This document shows, in pieces, positions 35,950-43,715 of a stretch of DNA of 64,000 nucleotides. Position 1 is the first letter of the stretch; each line of letters starts with the position of its first letter. The position numbers were made by a program, and so were the translations under genes. The notes under the pieces are model-generated. The model was not told the origin of the DNA and did no database searches. It saw only the letters and a list, made by a program, of their open reading frames with translations. The stretch comes from an uncultured Oscillospiraceae bacterium (GTDB lineage Bacteria; Bacillota; Clostridia; Oscillospirales; Oscillospiraceae), in assembly GCA_910588975.1 (NCBI GenBank), contig CAJUSE010000003.1, positions 1 to 64,000 on the forward strand, given 5' to 3'.

Positions 35950-36849
35950 TCAGTCCTCCCGGTAGCCCATGGAGTGGACGAAGTTCAGGTTGTCACGCCA
36001 GTTCTCCTTCACCTTCACCCAGGTCTGGAGAAACACCTTGGTGCCCATGAACCTCTCCATGTCCTCCCGGGCCAGGGTGGACACCTTTTTCAGCATGGCG
36101 CCCTTTTTGCCAATGATGATGCCCTTGTGGGACTCCTTCTCGCAGTAGATAGTGGCATCCACCTCAATGACCTCATCGTCCCGCTCGGAGAACTTGGTCA
36201 GCTCCACCGCCGTGCCGTGGGGGACCTCCTTGTCCAGGCACAGGAGGAGCTTTTCTCGCAAAATCTCACCGCAGACCTGGCGCTCGGGCTGGTCGGTGGT
36301 CATGCCCTCAGGGAAGAGCCAGGGGCCCTCGGTCAGGTAGCCCTTCAGCAGGTCCAGCAGGTCATTGACCCCGTCGCCGTCCTTAGCGGAGATGGGCATG
36401 ACGGCAGCGAAGGTGTGCTCCTGGGTATAGGCGGCGATGACGGCGAGGAGCTTTTCCTTCTCCACGGTGTCGATTTTATTGATGACAAGGATGGTGGGCA
36501 CGCCCCGCTTTTCCAGGCTCTCGATGAGTTGGGCCTCAGGCTCGCCGATATTGGGGATGGGCTCCACCAGCAGGAGGGCGGCGTCCACGTCGGCCACGCT
36601 CTCCTTCACCACCCCTACCATGTAGTCCCCCAGCCGGGTGCGGGCCTTGTGTAGGCCGGGGGTGTCCAGGAAGACATACTGGTCCTCCCCACGGGTGACC
36701 ACGGCGGCGATGCGGTTGCGGGTGGTCTGGGGCTTGTTGGAGACGATGGCGATCTTCTCCCCCACCAGGGCGTTGGTGAGGGTGGACTTGCCCACGTTGG
36801 GGCGGCCCACGATGGCGATCATGCCGGCTTTTGTCTTGGGTGTGTTCAT
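35950..36849 (-). CDS. era: GTPase Era, 16S rRNA maturation
   Basis: A 299-residue GTPase that binds 16S rRNA 3' ends during 30S assembly. G1 is GRPNVGKS, G3 DTPG, G4 NKID. The C-terminal KH domain contains GIIIGKKG. Length is normal. ATG 36849 gives the standard start; 23 more codons are open upstream. It lies in the conserved ybeY-era-recO region, separated from ybeY here by a lipoprotein gene. Confidence 0.96.
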   Translation of the reverse strand: MNTPKTKAGMIAIVGRPNVGKSTLTNALVGEKIAIVSNKPQTTRNRIAAVVTRGEDQYVFLDTPGLHKARTRLGDYMVGVVKESVADVDAALLLVEPIPNIGEPEAQLIESLEKRGVPTILVINKIDTVEKEKLLAVIAAYTQEHTFAAVMPISAKDGDGVNDLLDLLKGYLTEGPWLFPEGMTTDQPERQVCGEILREKLLLCLDKEVPHGTAVELTKFSERDDEVIEVDATIYCEKESHKGIIIGKKGAMLKKVSTLAREDMERFMGTKVFLQTWVKVKENWRDNLNFVHSMGYRED

Positions 36850-36887
36850 TAGGTGATCCTCCTTTTTTGTTTGGAGCTGTTTTTTAT

Positions 36888-38360
36888 TTATTCGCCGTGG
36901 TAGGTGAGGTCGTACCATTTCTCGTCCAAATAGATATCCATCGGGAAGAAACAGTCCTCCGGTACATCAAGCGTTTCTCGATGTATTTCTACTAATTTGC
37001 CTTCGATATAGTCCTCAACTGTCCAGACCCATTGATTTTTCTGATCCTGGTCTCTGCCCCAATCCATCTCTTTAGCAAAGCAAATCATTCTCGTGCAAAT
37101 CAGTTCCGGCCCTTCCCAGCGATAGAAGGAGATGCTTTCATAATTCGGTCCCATGTAGCGGCTTGATATGGTCTTTGTCTTTTCCTCAAACTGCGGATTG
37201 AGAATTTCTGCAAAACAAGGCTCCAGAATGAACTTCCTCTGCTCCTCATTCCACAACCAATAATTACTATTATACCAACCGGATATCCCCACCGATGTGA
37301 CATACCCAAAATCTGTATAGCCGTCAAAGTTGGCATCCACCACATCAGACCAAGGCAGCACCCGTGTTCCCTCTGCCGTCATGGTTTGAAGGGGTGTATC
37401 CAAATTATCTTTCGTCCAGACGGAAAATTGGTTTTCCCCGTATTCGCCAAGTTCCACCGTCACCAGCACCGTGCCCAACTTGCCGCCGGTGGGGACTTCA
37501 AAGGCGTCGTGGGTGTCGTCTTTTATGGGCCAGACCACCTGGGGCAGTTCTGTGGCCCCGGCGTCGTCCGTATAAAAACCCACATTCCCCTGAAAGTAGG
37601 TTTTTCCGTCCTCCGCCAGCACAACCTCCAGCGTATAGCCCCAGTTGGGGGAATACTGGGCAGACAGATACCGCCCCTTTCTTCCATCGGCCAGCAGGCA
37701 GGGAACATCTTCATCTATGGTTCCATTTTCCAATATCTGGGCCACCGACCAGTCATAATCTGCCACCACATCACGCAGGCGTTTCTGCTCCTCCTGGGAG
37801 AGAATGCGGTCCAGTTGGCCAGCGTTGGTGTATTCCGGCTCTCCACGGGTATAAGTTCCCTGAATGCCCACACCAAATCCAAAACCCAACTGATAATCGA
37901 CGGCTTCAGTTTCTATAGTTAACGTATCGCTTTCCCATATAAAATTGATCGGAGGTTTTTCCTCTTTCTCATCATCCTCTACATAATAGCCATATTTCTC
38001 CACAACAGCAGTACTCTCCCCAATAAAGCGGGCAGTCGTGGGTGACAGCGTTCCCGAATGGGAGCCATAGTAGCACTCCGCTTTCACCACAAAGCCTTCC
38101 GCCGTCTGCTCTGAGATGGTCATACAGGCAGAGCTTTCGCTGTGACAATCGGTGCGGTGCCATTCCCCGGTCAGATCCGGCCGCTCCATAGCTACTGTAG
38201 GATGAGCGGTACTCGGGGCCGGATTGGGGGATGGCGTGGGGGTAGCGGTCACCCCGGGGGTCGGTGTGGGAGCCGGACTTCCAGAGGGCGGGGCGGTGCA
38301 GGCGGAAAGCAGGAGGAGGGCTGTCAGAATGAGGGGCGCTTTTCTCTTTTTATGGGACAT
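36888..38360 (-). CDS. secreted lipoprotein, function unknown (inserted between ybeY and era)
   Basis: A 490-residue lipoprotein with lipobox LLLLSAC (Cys21). A Pro/Thr/Ser tether of about 40 residues follows, then a large beta-rich domain. The DANFDGYTDFGYVT stretch resembles the DxNxDGYxDF motif of XAC2610-type or FG-GAP-like beta proteins. The role is unknown. It is AT-richer than the housekeeping genes on each side and splits the ybeY-era neighbourhood, so it is probably a lineage-specific insertion. The transposase remnant at 38324-38518 overlaps its 5' end. Confidence 0.78.
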   Translation of the reverse strand: MSHKKRKAPLILTALLLLSACTAPPSGSPAPTPTPGVTATPTPSPNPAPSTAHPTVAMERPDLTGEWHRTDCHSESSACMTISEQTAEGFVVKAECYYGSHSGTLSPTTARFIGESTAVVEKYGYYVEDDEKEEKPPINFIWESDTLTIETEAVDYQLGFGFGVGIQGTYTRGEPEYTNAGQLDRILSQEEQKRLRDVVADYDWSVAQILENGTIDEDVPCLLADGRKGRYLSAQYSPNWGYTLEVVLAEDGKTYFQGNVGFYTDDAGATELPQVVWPIKDDTHDAFEVPTGGKLGTVLVTVELGEYGENQFSVWTKDNLDTPLQTMTAEGTRVLPWSDVVDANFDGYTDFGYVTSVGISGWYNSNYWLWNEEQRKFILEPCFAEILNPQFEEKTKTISSRYMGPNYESISFYRWEGPELICTRMICFAKEMDWGRDQDQKNQWVWTVEDYIEGKLVEIHRETLDVPEDCFFPMDIYLDEKWYDLTYHGE

Positions 38361-38518
38361 AGTATTCGTCCTCTTTCCATTTCAGCGGGTTGGTGTCGAT
38401 GTAGGTCCAGATGCAGATGCCCTTTATCCTGGGTGCATATGGTGATGAAATACCACCCTGCGCTGCTATAATCCCCGCTGTCCAGCCGCAGGGGCTTTCG
38501 CTTTGGAGACTCATTCAT
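38324..38518 (-). pseudogene. N-terminal remnant of a REP-type (Y1/RAYT) transposase
   Basis: A short frame whose first 31 or so codons match the N-terminus of Y1-type REP-associated transposases (RKPLRLDSGDYSSAGWYFITICTQD). The rest of the enzyme, including the catalytic HUH and Tyr motifs, is absent, and the frame runs into the start of the lipoprotein gene. It overlaps the ybeY stop by 4 nt. Evidence of past mobile-element activity at this insertion point. Confidence 0.55.
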
Positions 38519-39417
38519 CTTAATATGCCCAGCTTATCCAAAATGGCCTCTTCACGGGAGCGCATTTGGGCCTTCATGGGACCTTCGTCCAGGTGGTCAT
38601 AGCCCAAAAGGTGCAGGACCGAGTGGACGGCCAGGTAGGCTGTCTCCCGAACGGGGCCGTGGCCGTACTCCTCTCCCTGGCTGCGGATGCGGTCGATGTT
38701 CAGCACCATGTCCCCCAGGGGAACCAGGCCAGAGCCGGGCTCGATATCCGCCTCGGTGGGCTTGTCCCCGGGGGCAAAGTCGAACATGGGAAAACTAAGT
38801 ACGTCGGTGGGGGCGTCCACCTCCCGCATATCCCGGTTGATGGCCTGGATGCCGGCGTCATCGGTAATGAGTACATCCACCTCCCAGGGGGCTGTGACCC
38901 CCTCCAGGGAGAGGGCGGCGGGGATGACCCGGCGGAGAAGGTTTTCCAGCTCGGTGGTATTCTCCTCCAAATCGGAGGAGAGAATGATCTGATGGGGGTG
39001 CAAAGGAACACCGTCCGCCCAGGGGAGCCAGAGGAACAGGTTCATGTCCATGTACTCCCCCTCGGGGGTCTCGTGAGGGGCGGACTCCTCCCTGAAATTC
39101 ACCTCGCCCCAGGGGAAAACGGCACTGCCCTGCTCCAGCCCCTGAATGACCCGGCCGGGCAGGCAATAGGTGATCTGATACCACAGCTTATCCTCTTTTT
39201 CATCCATCTCACAGACATAGGCCGGCTTGGCCGGGGAAACGCACAGCTTGTCCAGCAGCTCCAGCAGCTCCGCCGGCAGACGGCGCTCCCTGGCCAGGAG
39301 GACAAAATTTCGGCAGTGGCCGCAGGTGCAGTCCCACTCTTCAGACTTCTCATACCAGGCCCGGGTGGCTTCCTCGTCGATCTCCACCTGGAAACCGCCA
39401 AAATCGTATTTTTTCAT
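38515..39417 (-). CDS. ybeY: YbeY endoribonuclease fused to an N-terminal cysteine-containing domain
   Basis: A 300-residue protein. Residues about 148-300 are YbeY, the single-strand rRNA-maturation endoribonuclease, with the zinc motif HSVLHLLGYDH near 265 and the upstream SFPMFDF strand. Residues about 1-145 are an extra domain with CTCGHCRNF and YQITYCLPGRVI. I recognise this as resembling a stand-alone protein common in related gut Clostridia. No ATG or SD starts YbeY inside the frame (only an unsupported TTG), so this is a true fusion. Normal YbeY is about 150-170 residues. Confidence 0.88.
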   Translation of the reverse strand: MKKYDFGGFQVEIDEEATRAWYEKSEEWDCTCGHCRNFVLLARERRLPAELLELLDKLCVSPAKPAYVCEMDEKEDKLWYQITYCLPGRVIQGLEQGSAVFPWGEVNFREESAPHETPEGEYMDMNLFLWLPWADGVPLHPHQIILSSDLEENTTELENLLRRVIPAALSLEGVTAPWEVDVLITDDAGIQAINRDMREVDAPTDVLSFPMFDFAPGDKPTEADIEPGSGLVPLGDMVLNIDRIRSQGEEYGHGPVRETAYLAVHSVLHLLGYDHLDEGPMKAQMRSREEAILDKLGILR

Positions 39418-39435
39418 GGCGTCCTCTCTCTTTTC

Positions 39436-39753
39436 TCAATCTTTGATCTGTTTTACATCCTCCAGGCGGATGAGAAGCTCCCGCTGGTTCCGTTTACCCT
39501 CGTTGCGGAGAACGTGGGCCCACTCCTCGTCCACGTCCAGCACCTTGCAGCGGGTAGTGCTGTCCCCCTCCCCTTCATAGAGGGTGATAAACACAGTCTG
39601 GCCCACCTTCTCCCGAAGGCGGGGGCCCAGGGCGGCCGCCCCGGCGGGGCGGATGTGGTTTTCCCGGAGGATGCGCTCCACCTTCTGCACCTTGGTAAGT
39701 GCGGAGATGGCCAAGGCAAAGCCCAAAACACCCATCATTGCAAATGCTTCCAT
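39436..39753 (-). CDS. small membrane-anchored protein, paralogous to the C-terminus of the adjacent HTH protein
   Basis: A 105-residue protein with an N-terminal membrane helix (about 4-22) and a beta-type domain (about 48-105). The domain, VGQTVFITLYEGEGDS and on, matches VGKKVLLTFYEEDS in the neighbouring HTH protein (39753-40202). The two genes overlap by one base (TGATG) and are translationally coupled. Function unknown. Confidence 0.7.
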   Translation of the reverse strand: MEAFAMMGVLGFALAISALTKVQKVERILRENHIRPAGAAALGPRLREKVGQTVFITLYEGEGDSTTRCKVLDVDEEWAHVLRNEGKRNQRELLIRLEDVKQIKD

Positions 39754-40202
39754 CAGCCCTCACCCCCTTCTGACAGGAGGGTGACGGTGCGGATGGAGGA
39801 CAGGGGGATCAGCCGCACATCGTGCTTGTCCTTCTTTTTCCGGAAGAAATCCACGTTGGCCCAGCCGCCGTCAAAGTCCAGAAGGGTGGCCCAGTCACAG
39901 GGGATGTGGCTGTCCTCCTCGTAGAAGGTCAACAGCACCTTTTTCCCCACCACATCCCAGAGCAGGCGGGTCACCGGGGAGGGCGGGGTGCCGGGTTGTG
40001 TGGTCTCCCCCACCCCCAGCAGGTAGTCGCAGGACACGCCGAAAAGGGCGGCCATGCGGATGATCTTATCCGTCTCGGGGTAGGCGGTGTCCGACTCCCA
40101 GCGGCTCACCGCCTGGCGGGTCACCCCCAGTGTTTCGGCCAGCTGCTCCTGGGTCAGGTTCTGATTTCGCCGGGCCTTGGCCAGTCTTGCGCCCATACTC
40201 AT
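39753..40202 (-). CDS. Xre-family HTH regulator with C-terminal beta domain
   Basis: A 149-residue regulator. The HTH spans about 1-60 (ARRNQNLTQEQLAETLGVTRQAVSRWE region), followed by a linker and a beta domain (about 85-145). That domain is also found alone, with a membrane helix, in the next gene. ATG 40202 follows GAGGTGAT; a GTG at 40211 is less likely. The pair is inserted between phoH and ybeY, where Bacillus has yqfF. Confidence 0.82.
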   Translation of the reverse strand: MSMGARLAKARRNQNLTQEQLAETLGVTRQAVSRWESDTAYPETDKIIRMAALFGVSCDYLLGVGETTQPGTPPSPVTRLLWDVVGKKVLLTFYEEDSHIPCDWATLLDFDGGWANVDFFRKKKDKHDVRLIPLSSIRTVTLLSEGGEG

Positions 40203-40315
40203 TTGTATCACCTCATTCTTATTTGCCCCGGCTGATGGGGCATGAGGTCAATATAGCGGCCGGTCGGACTTTTGCCCAGGGCCTTGGGGTTTCCCAATGG
40301 AACGTTCGGGTTGCG

Positions 40316-41290
40316 TTATCCCTTTTTTGCCTTGCGGCGGGTCTCGTCCTCCTCGTAGGCCTTGATGATCCGCTGGACGATGACGTGGCGGACCACATCG
40401 GCCCCGGTGAGCTGGCAGATGGCGATGTCCTCCACCCCCTTCAGCACCCGCATGGCCTCCCGGAGGCCGCTGACCTGGTCGGTGGGCAGGTCAATCTGGG
40501 TGATGTCGCCGGTGATGACGATTTTCGACCCAAAGCCCATCCGGGTGAGGAACATCTTCATCTGCTCCCGGGAGGTGTTCTGGGCCTCGTCCAGAATGAT
40601 GAAGGAGTCGTCCAGGGTCCGGCCACGCATATAGGCCAGGGGGGCCACCTCGATATTGCCCCGCTCCAGGTATTTCTGGTAGGTCTCGGGGCCCAGCATC
40701 TCAAAGAGGGCATCGTAGAGAGGGCGCAGGTAGGGGTCCACCTTGGACTGCAGATCGCCGGGGAGGAAGCCCAGCCGCTCCCCCGCCTCCACGGCGGGCC
40801 GGGTGAGGATGATGCGGTTCACCTCACCCGCCCGGAAGGCGGCCACGGCGGCGGCCACGGCCAGGTAGGTCTTGCCCGTGCCGGCGGGGCCGATGCCCAG
40901 GGTCACCAGGTTCTTGCGGATGGCGTCCACGTACCGCTTCTGGCCTATGGTCTTGGACTTGATGGGCTTGCCTTTGGCGGTGACGCAGAGCACGTCGTTG
41001 GAAAACTGGCCGATCTTGTCGGCGTGGCCCGCCTTCACCAGGTTGAGCACATAGCGCACATTCTGTTCGGTGATGGTCTCCCCCCGGGCGATGAGCTTCA
41101 GAAGGCCCTCTACGGCCTGGGTGGCCTGGAGGACCTTTTCTGCGTCCTCGCCGGAGAGCTTCAGCTCCCCCTCCCGGTTGACCACCGATACGCCCAGTTC
41201 CCGCTCCACGATCTTCATGTTCTCGTCCAGAGAGCCGAAGAGGTTCACCGCCGCCTCCATCCGCTCTACGCTGATGATCTGTTCTGTCAT
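40316..41290 (-). CDS. phoH: PhoH-family ATPase
   Basis: A 324-residue cytosolic ATPase of the PhoH/YbeZ type, which partners YbeY in ribosomal RNA metabolism. Walker A is GPAGTGKT near residue 135; Walker B contains IILDEAQN. The N-terminal part and the C-terminal KAYEEDE tail are standard. It belongs to the conserved yqfC-yqfD-phoH-ybeY cluster. ATG 41290 has an AAAGGAG site. Confidence 0.93.
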   Translation of the reverse strand: MTEQIISVERMEAAVNLFGSLDENMKIVERELGVSVVNREGELKLSGEDAEKVLQATQAVEGLLKLIARGETITEQNVRYVLNLVKAGHADKIGQFSNDVLCVTAKGKPIKSKTIGQKRYVDAIRKNLVTLGIGPAGTGKTYLAVAAAVAAFRAGEVNRIILTRPAVEAGERLGFLPGDLQSKVDPYLRPLYDALFEMLGPETYQKYLERGNIEVAPLAYMRGRTLDDSFIILDEAQNTSREQMKMFLTRMGFGSKIVITGDITQIDLPTDQVSGLREAMRVLKGVEDIAICQLTGADVVRHVIVQRIIKAYEEDETRRKAKKG

Positions 41291-41345
41291 TGGGGTCTCT
41301 CCTTTGTATGAATATAGGGGACATCGGCCCCTGCAAATCGAACCT

Positions 41346-42566
41346 TCAAGTCTCCGGAGCCAACGGCTCCTGTTCCTGTGGGGCAGGCACGAAGCGCCCC
41401 AGCTCCTCGCTGCACTCAGCCGTGAGGGTGACTATCAGCTGTCCCCCCTCCTGCCGGGCGGAAAAGCTGTGGCTCACCAGCTCCCCTGTCTCTCCCAGCA
41501 GGGTCTCCAAGCGGGCCATGAGCTGGCTTTCCAGCATCGTCTGAGCCTGAGCGGGGTCCACCGGGCAGGTGTCCAGCTCATAGCCCCGGCAGGTCTCCAG
41601 CTTCAGGGTGAGCAAAGGCTCCTCCCTGGGCAAAGCCCATATTTGATTTATTTTATCATACCTTGCAAAGGAAATTCCACTGTTTCCGTAAAAATTCACC
41701 CGCTGACCGAAAAATGTGGCCGACCAAAGAGTCTTTTCCTCCCCCGTCCACCGCTTCACCTGGGCGGTGAGGTCCATGGCGGCGGTGAGGGTCCGCCAGG
41801 TGCGCCCCTCTACCCTGCCCATGGCCCGAACGGGCATCCACTCGATGGGCAGGTCGCTATACTGGGGCGGGTCCAGCTGCACCGAGCCACGGATGAGCAC
41901 CTCTCCGGGCAGGACGGTGGAGCCCTCCTTCACCGCCGGGTCCCCCGACCACACCTCCATGCCGGTGACCAGGCCGGGGGCCCGGGCCACAATGTCCCCC
42001 AGGAGGGTCTCGTCCACGCTCTCCGGCTCCTCCAGCCGCTCCCGGACCACCACCTGGGCCCGGATGCCATGGAGGTTCACCGTCATCCAGGACAGGTCAG
42101 GCAGGTGGAGCAGGGCGCTGTTGGTCAGCTCCCGGATGCCAAGGTTGGGGCCGTAGACCCCGGGCTTTAACCCCTGGCGGCGCAGCTCGGCCAGGATGAC
42201 CTGCCGGGGCACGGTCTCGTTCCCCTCCACGTCCACCACCAACACCACCCGGGAGAGCAGGCACACCGCCGTCAGAGCCAGGGCCAGCCCGGCCACCAGG
42301 GCGTAGCGCCGGCGAAAACGGAGCAGAAAGGGGGGTAGGCCCCTCTTGTTCACCTCCCGAATGGTGCAGCCCGTCCGCTGGGCCAGCTCCTCCAGCCGGC
42401 CCCTGTCCTGCCAGGCCACCGTCAGGCGCAGGGTGGTCTCGTCGGGCTGCTCCGCCCGCCAGAAGGCCACCGGGGCCTGGGCGCAGAGGTTCAAAAAGCG
42501 CTCGGGGAAGGGCCCTGTCACCTCCAGGGCCACACTTCCCCGCAACAGATTTACCAGCCGGCCCAT
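41346..42566 (-). CDS. yqfD: sporulation protein YqfD
   Basis: A 406-residue membrane protein needed for sporulation in Bacillus, where it is made in the mother cell. It has one N-terminal membrane helix near residues 88-108, preceded by a cytosolic part, and a long extracytoplasmic domain with several VDVEGN/VNLHGI-like beta repeats. This matches YqfD. It follows yqfC by 15 nt. Its presence argues strongly for a spore former. Confidence 0.92.
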   Translation of the reverse strand: MGRLVNLLRGSVALEVTGPFPERFLNLCAQAPVAFWRAEQPDETTLRLTVAWQDRGRLEELAQRTGCTIREVNKRGLPPFLLRFRRRYALVAGLALALTAVCLLSRVVLVVDVEGNETVPRQVILAELRRQGLKPGVYGPNLGIRELTNSALLHLPDLSWMTVNLHGIRAQVVVRERLEEPESVDETLLGDIVARAPGLVTGMEVWSGDPAVKEGSTVLPGEVLIRGSVQLDPPQYSDLPIEWMPVRAMGRVEGRTWRTLTAAMDLTAQVKRWTGEEKTLWSATFFGQRVNFYGNSGISFARYDKINQIWALPREEPLLTLKLETCRGYELDTCPVDPAQAQTMLESQLMARLETLLGETGELVSHSFSARQEGGQLIVTLTAECSEELGRFVPAPQEQEPLAPET

Positions 42567-42581
42567 GGCCGTCCCTCCCTC

Positions 42582-42860
42582 CTATTCCAGCTCAACGGCC
42601 GCTATGGTCCCCACGATGTGAAGCTCTCCCAGCCGCATGGCCTTCAGCTCCAGGTCACGGCCCCGGACCCGGATGAGCAGAGAGCCGCCGCTGATGAGGA
42701 TTTCCTCCCTGCCATAGGCCAGGATGCCCCGGTGGTTTTCCATCCGCAGCTCGCTGCGGCCCACCACCTCCACCCGAGGCAGACCCATGGCCTGGCCGGG
42801 GATGTCAAAGAGCAGGGCGGTGCGCTCCAAAAGGGTCTCCTTTTTTCCGTTTCTCTCCAT
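42582..42860 (-). CDS. yqfC: sporulation protein YqfC (YabP family)
   Basis: A 92-residue protein of the YabP/YqfC group that assembles the spore coat or acts with YqfD. Conserved pattern: N-terminal helix with ALLFDIPGQAM, then beta strands with MENHRGILAYG and LLIRVRGRDLELKAMRLGEL. ATG 42860 follows GGAGAG-type sequence. It heads the yqfC-yqfD-phoH run; a possible SigE -10 lies 61 nt upstream. Confidence 0.92.
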   Translation of the reverse strand: MERNGKKETLLERTALLFDIPGQAMGLPRVEVVGRSELRMENHRGILAYGREEILISGGSLLIRVRGRDLELKAMRLGELHIVGTIAAVELE

Positions 42861-42920
42861 AAAAATGCCCTCCCATTCCCGCTATGTATATGCGGGACGG
42901 GAGGGAAAAATCATTGTTCC

Positions 42921-42928
42921 ATTGTATG
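42921..42928 (-). promoter_or_regulatory. possible sigma-E -10 element for yqfC
   Basis: On the minus strand CATACAAT, an exact match to the sporulation sigma-E -10, lies 61 nt before yqfC. The expected -35 region (CAGATCT) is a poor match. YqfC/YqfD are SigE-dependent in Bacillus. Confidence 0.4.
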
Positions 42929-42940
42929 CAGAAGCGGGGC

Positions 42941-43258
42941 TTAGATCTGGCTGACCCCGGCCTGGCGCAGCCAGTCCTGGAGCTTTTTGGCGGGGAAGCC
43001 GGTAAAGAGATAGCTCTCCCCCGCCCTGCTGTAGACGGTGACCGAGGTGAGCAGAGCCTTTTTCACCGAAAAGCCCTTGATGTCCGAGATGGGCAGATCC
43101 ATCTCCAGTCCCACCATGCTGATGTAGAAGCAGGCCCGCCGGTCGGTCACATAGATGGTGCCGCTGAAGGGCTTGGTGTTGAGAAACTGCCGCTGGTGAA
43201 GGGCCATTTGCCCCTTGCCGATAAGGGTCTCGCCGGGTTCCAACTGAAATTTCGCCAT
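42941..43258 (-). CDS. bacterial PH-domain-like (GRAM) protein
   Basis: A 105-residue single-domain protein. The GTIYVTDRRACFYISM segment, with the later SYLFTGFPAKKLQDWLR, fits bacterial PH/GRAM-like domains. These are generally small folds of unknown binding partner. It is transcribed divergently from an HTH gene, with a strong promoter at 43319-43347 covered by operator-like repeats, so it is probably repressed by that HTH protein. The ATG 43258 has AGGAGG. Confidence 0.75.
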   Translation of the reverse strand: MAKFQLEPGETLIGKGQMALHQRQFLNTKPFSGTIYVTDRRACFYISMVGLEMDLPISDIKGFSVKKALLTSVTVYSRAGESYLFTGFPAKKLQDWLRQAGVSQI

Positions 43259-43281
43259 GATAAATGCCTCCTATGTCTTTT

Positions 43282-43353
43282 ATATTGTCCTCTGACAGGA
43301 CAATATTTTTCCGTTCATAGTATACCCTTAGAATTGTCCTATGTCAAGACAAA
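43282..43353. promoter_or_regulatory. two operator-like repeats between the PH-like and HTH genes
   Basis: The first is ATATTGTCCT/AGGACAATAT (43282-43306), a perfect 10-bp dyad with a 5-bp centre. The second, imperfect, is TTGTCCT/AAGACAA (about 43335-43353), over the -35 of the PH-gene promoter. The spacing lets one protein cover both. The HTH protein encoded next door is the obvious candidate. Confidence 0.72.
43319..43347 (-). promoter_or_regulatory. sigma-A promoter for the PH-like gene
   Basis: TTGACA (43347-43342), 17-bp spacer, TATACT (43324-43319), a near-consensus promoter overlapped by the imperfect operator repeat. Confidence 0.78.
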
Positions 43354-43366
43354 ACGGAGGGGTCTT

Positions 43367-43618
43367 ATGGCACGCATCATCGATGGGAAGCAGATGAACA
43401 TGATCGGCGGGCGGGTCCGCCAGCTGCGGATAGAGCGAGGGCTCAGCCAGCAAAAGCTGTCTGCCAGGCTGGAGGTGCTGGCCATCTATATTTGCCGGGG
43501 CTCCATCTCCCGCATTGAGGACCGGCGGCGGACAGTTACCGATATTGAGCTTTATGGTTTGGCTCAGGTTTTGGGGGTGTCCATCGAGAGCCTGTTTGAA
43601 ACGCCGAAGGAGCCATAA
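43367..43618 (+). CDS. Xre-family HTH repressor (candidate autoregulator)
   Basis: An 83-residue one-domain regulator. The HTH (about residues 10-65) contains VRQLRIERGLSQQKLSARL and ISRIEDRRR, followed by DIELYGLAQVLGVSIESLF. The ATG at 43367 with GGAGGGG is used. The frame is open far upstream, but that part is noncoding. It is divergent from the PH-like gene, with palindromic operators in between, and ends at a strong terminator. Confidence 0.85.
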   Translation: MARIIDGKQMNMIGGRVRQLRIERGLSQQKLSARLEVLAIYICRGSISRIEDRRRTVTDIELYGLAQVLGVSIESLFETPKEP

Positions 43619-43620
43619 AC

Positions 43621-43658
43621 AAAAAGTGTGGACAGCCTGAGTGCTGTCCACACTTTTT
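43621..43658. terminator. bidirectional terminator between the HTH gene and cca
   Basis: 16-bp perfect stem AAAAAGTGTGGACAGC/GCTGTCCACACTTTTT with a 6-nt loop. A/T tracts on both sides serve both convergent genes. Confidence 0.93.
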
Positions 43659-43715
43659 TATACCGCTGCTCGTGGCATCGGAAGAAAGGAAGGGGGCGAG
43701 ACCTCCTGTGGGACA

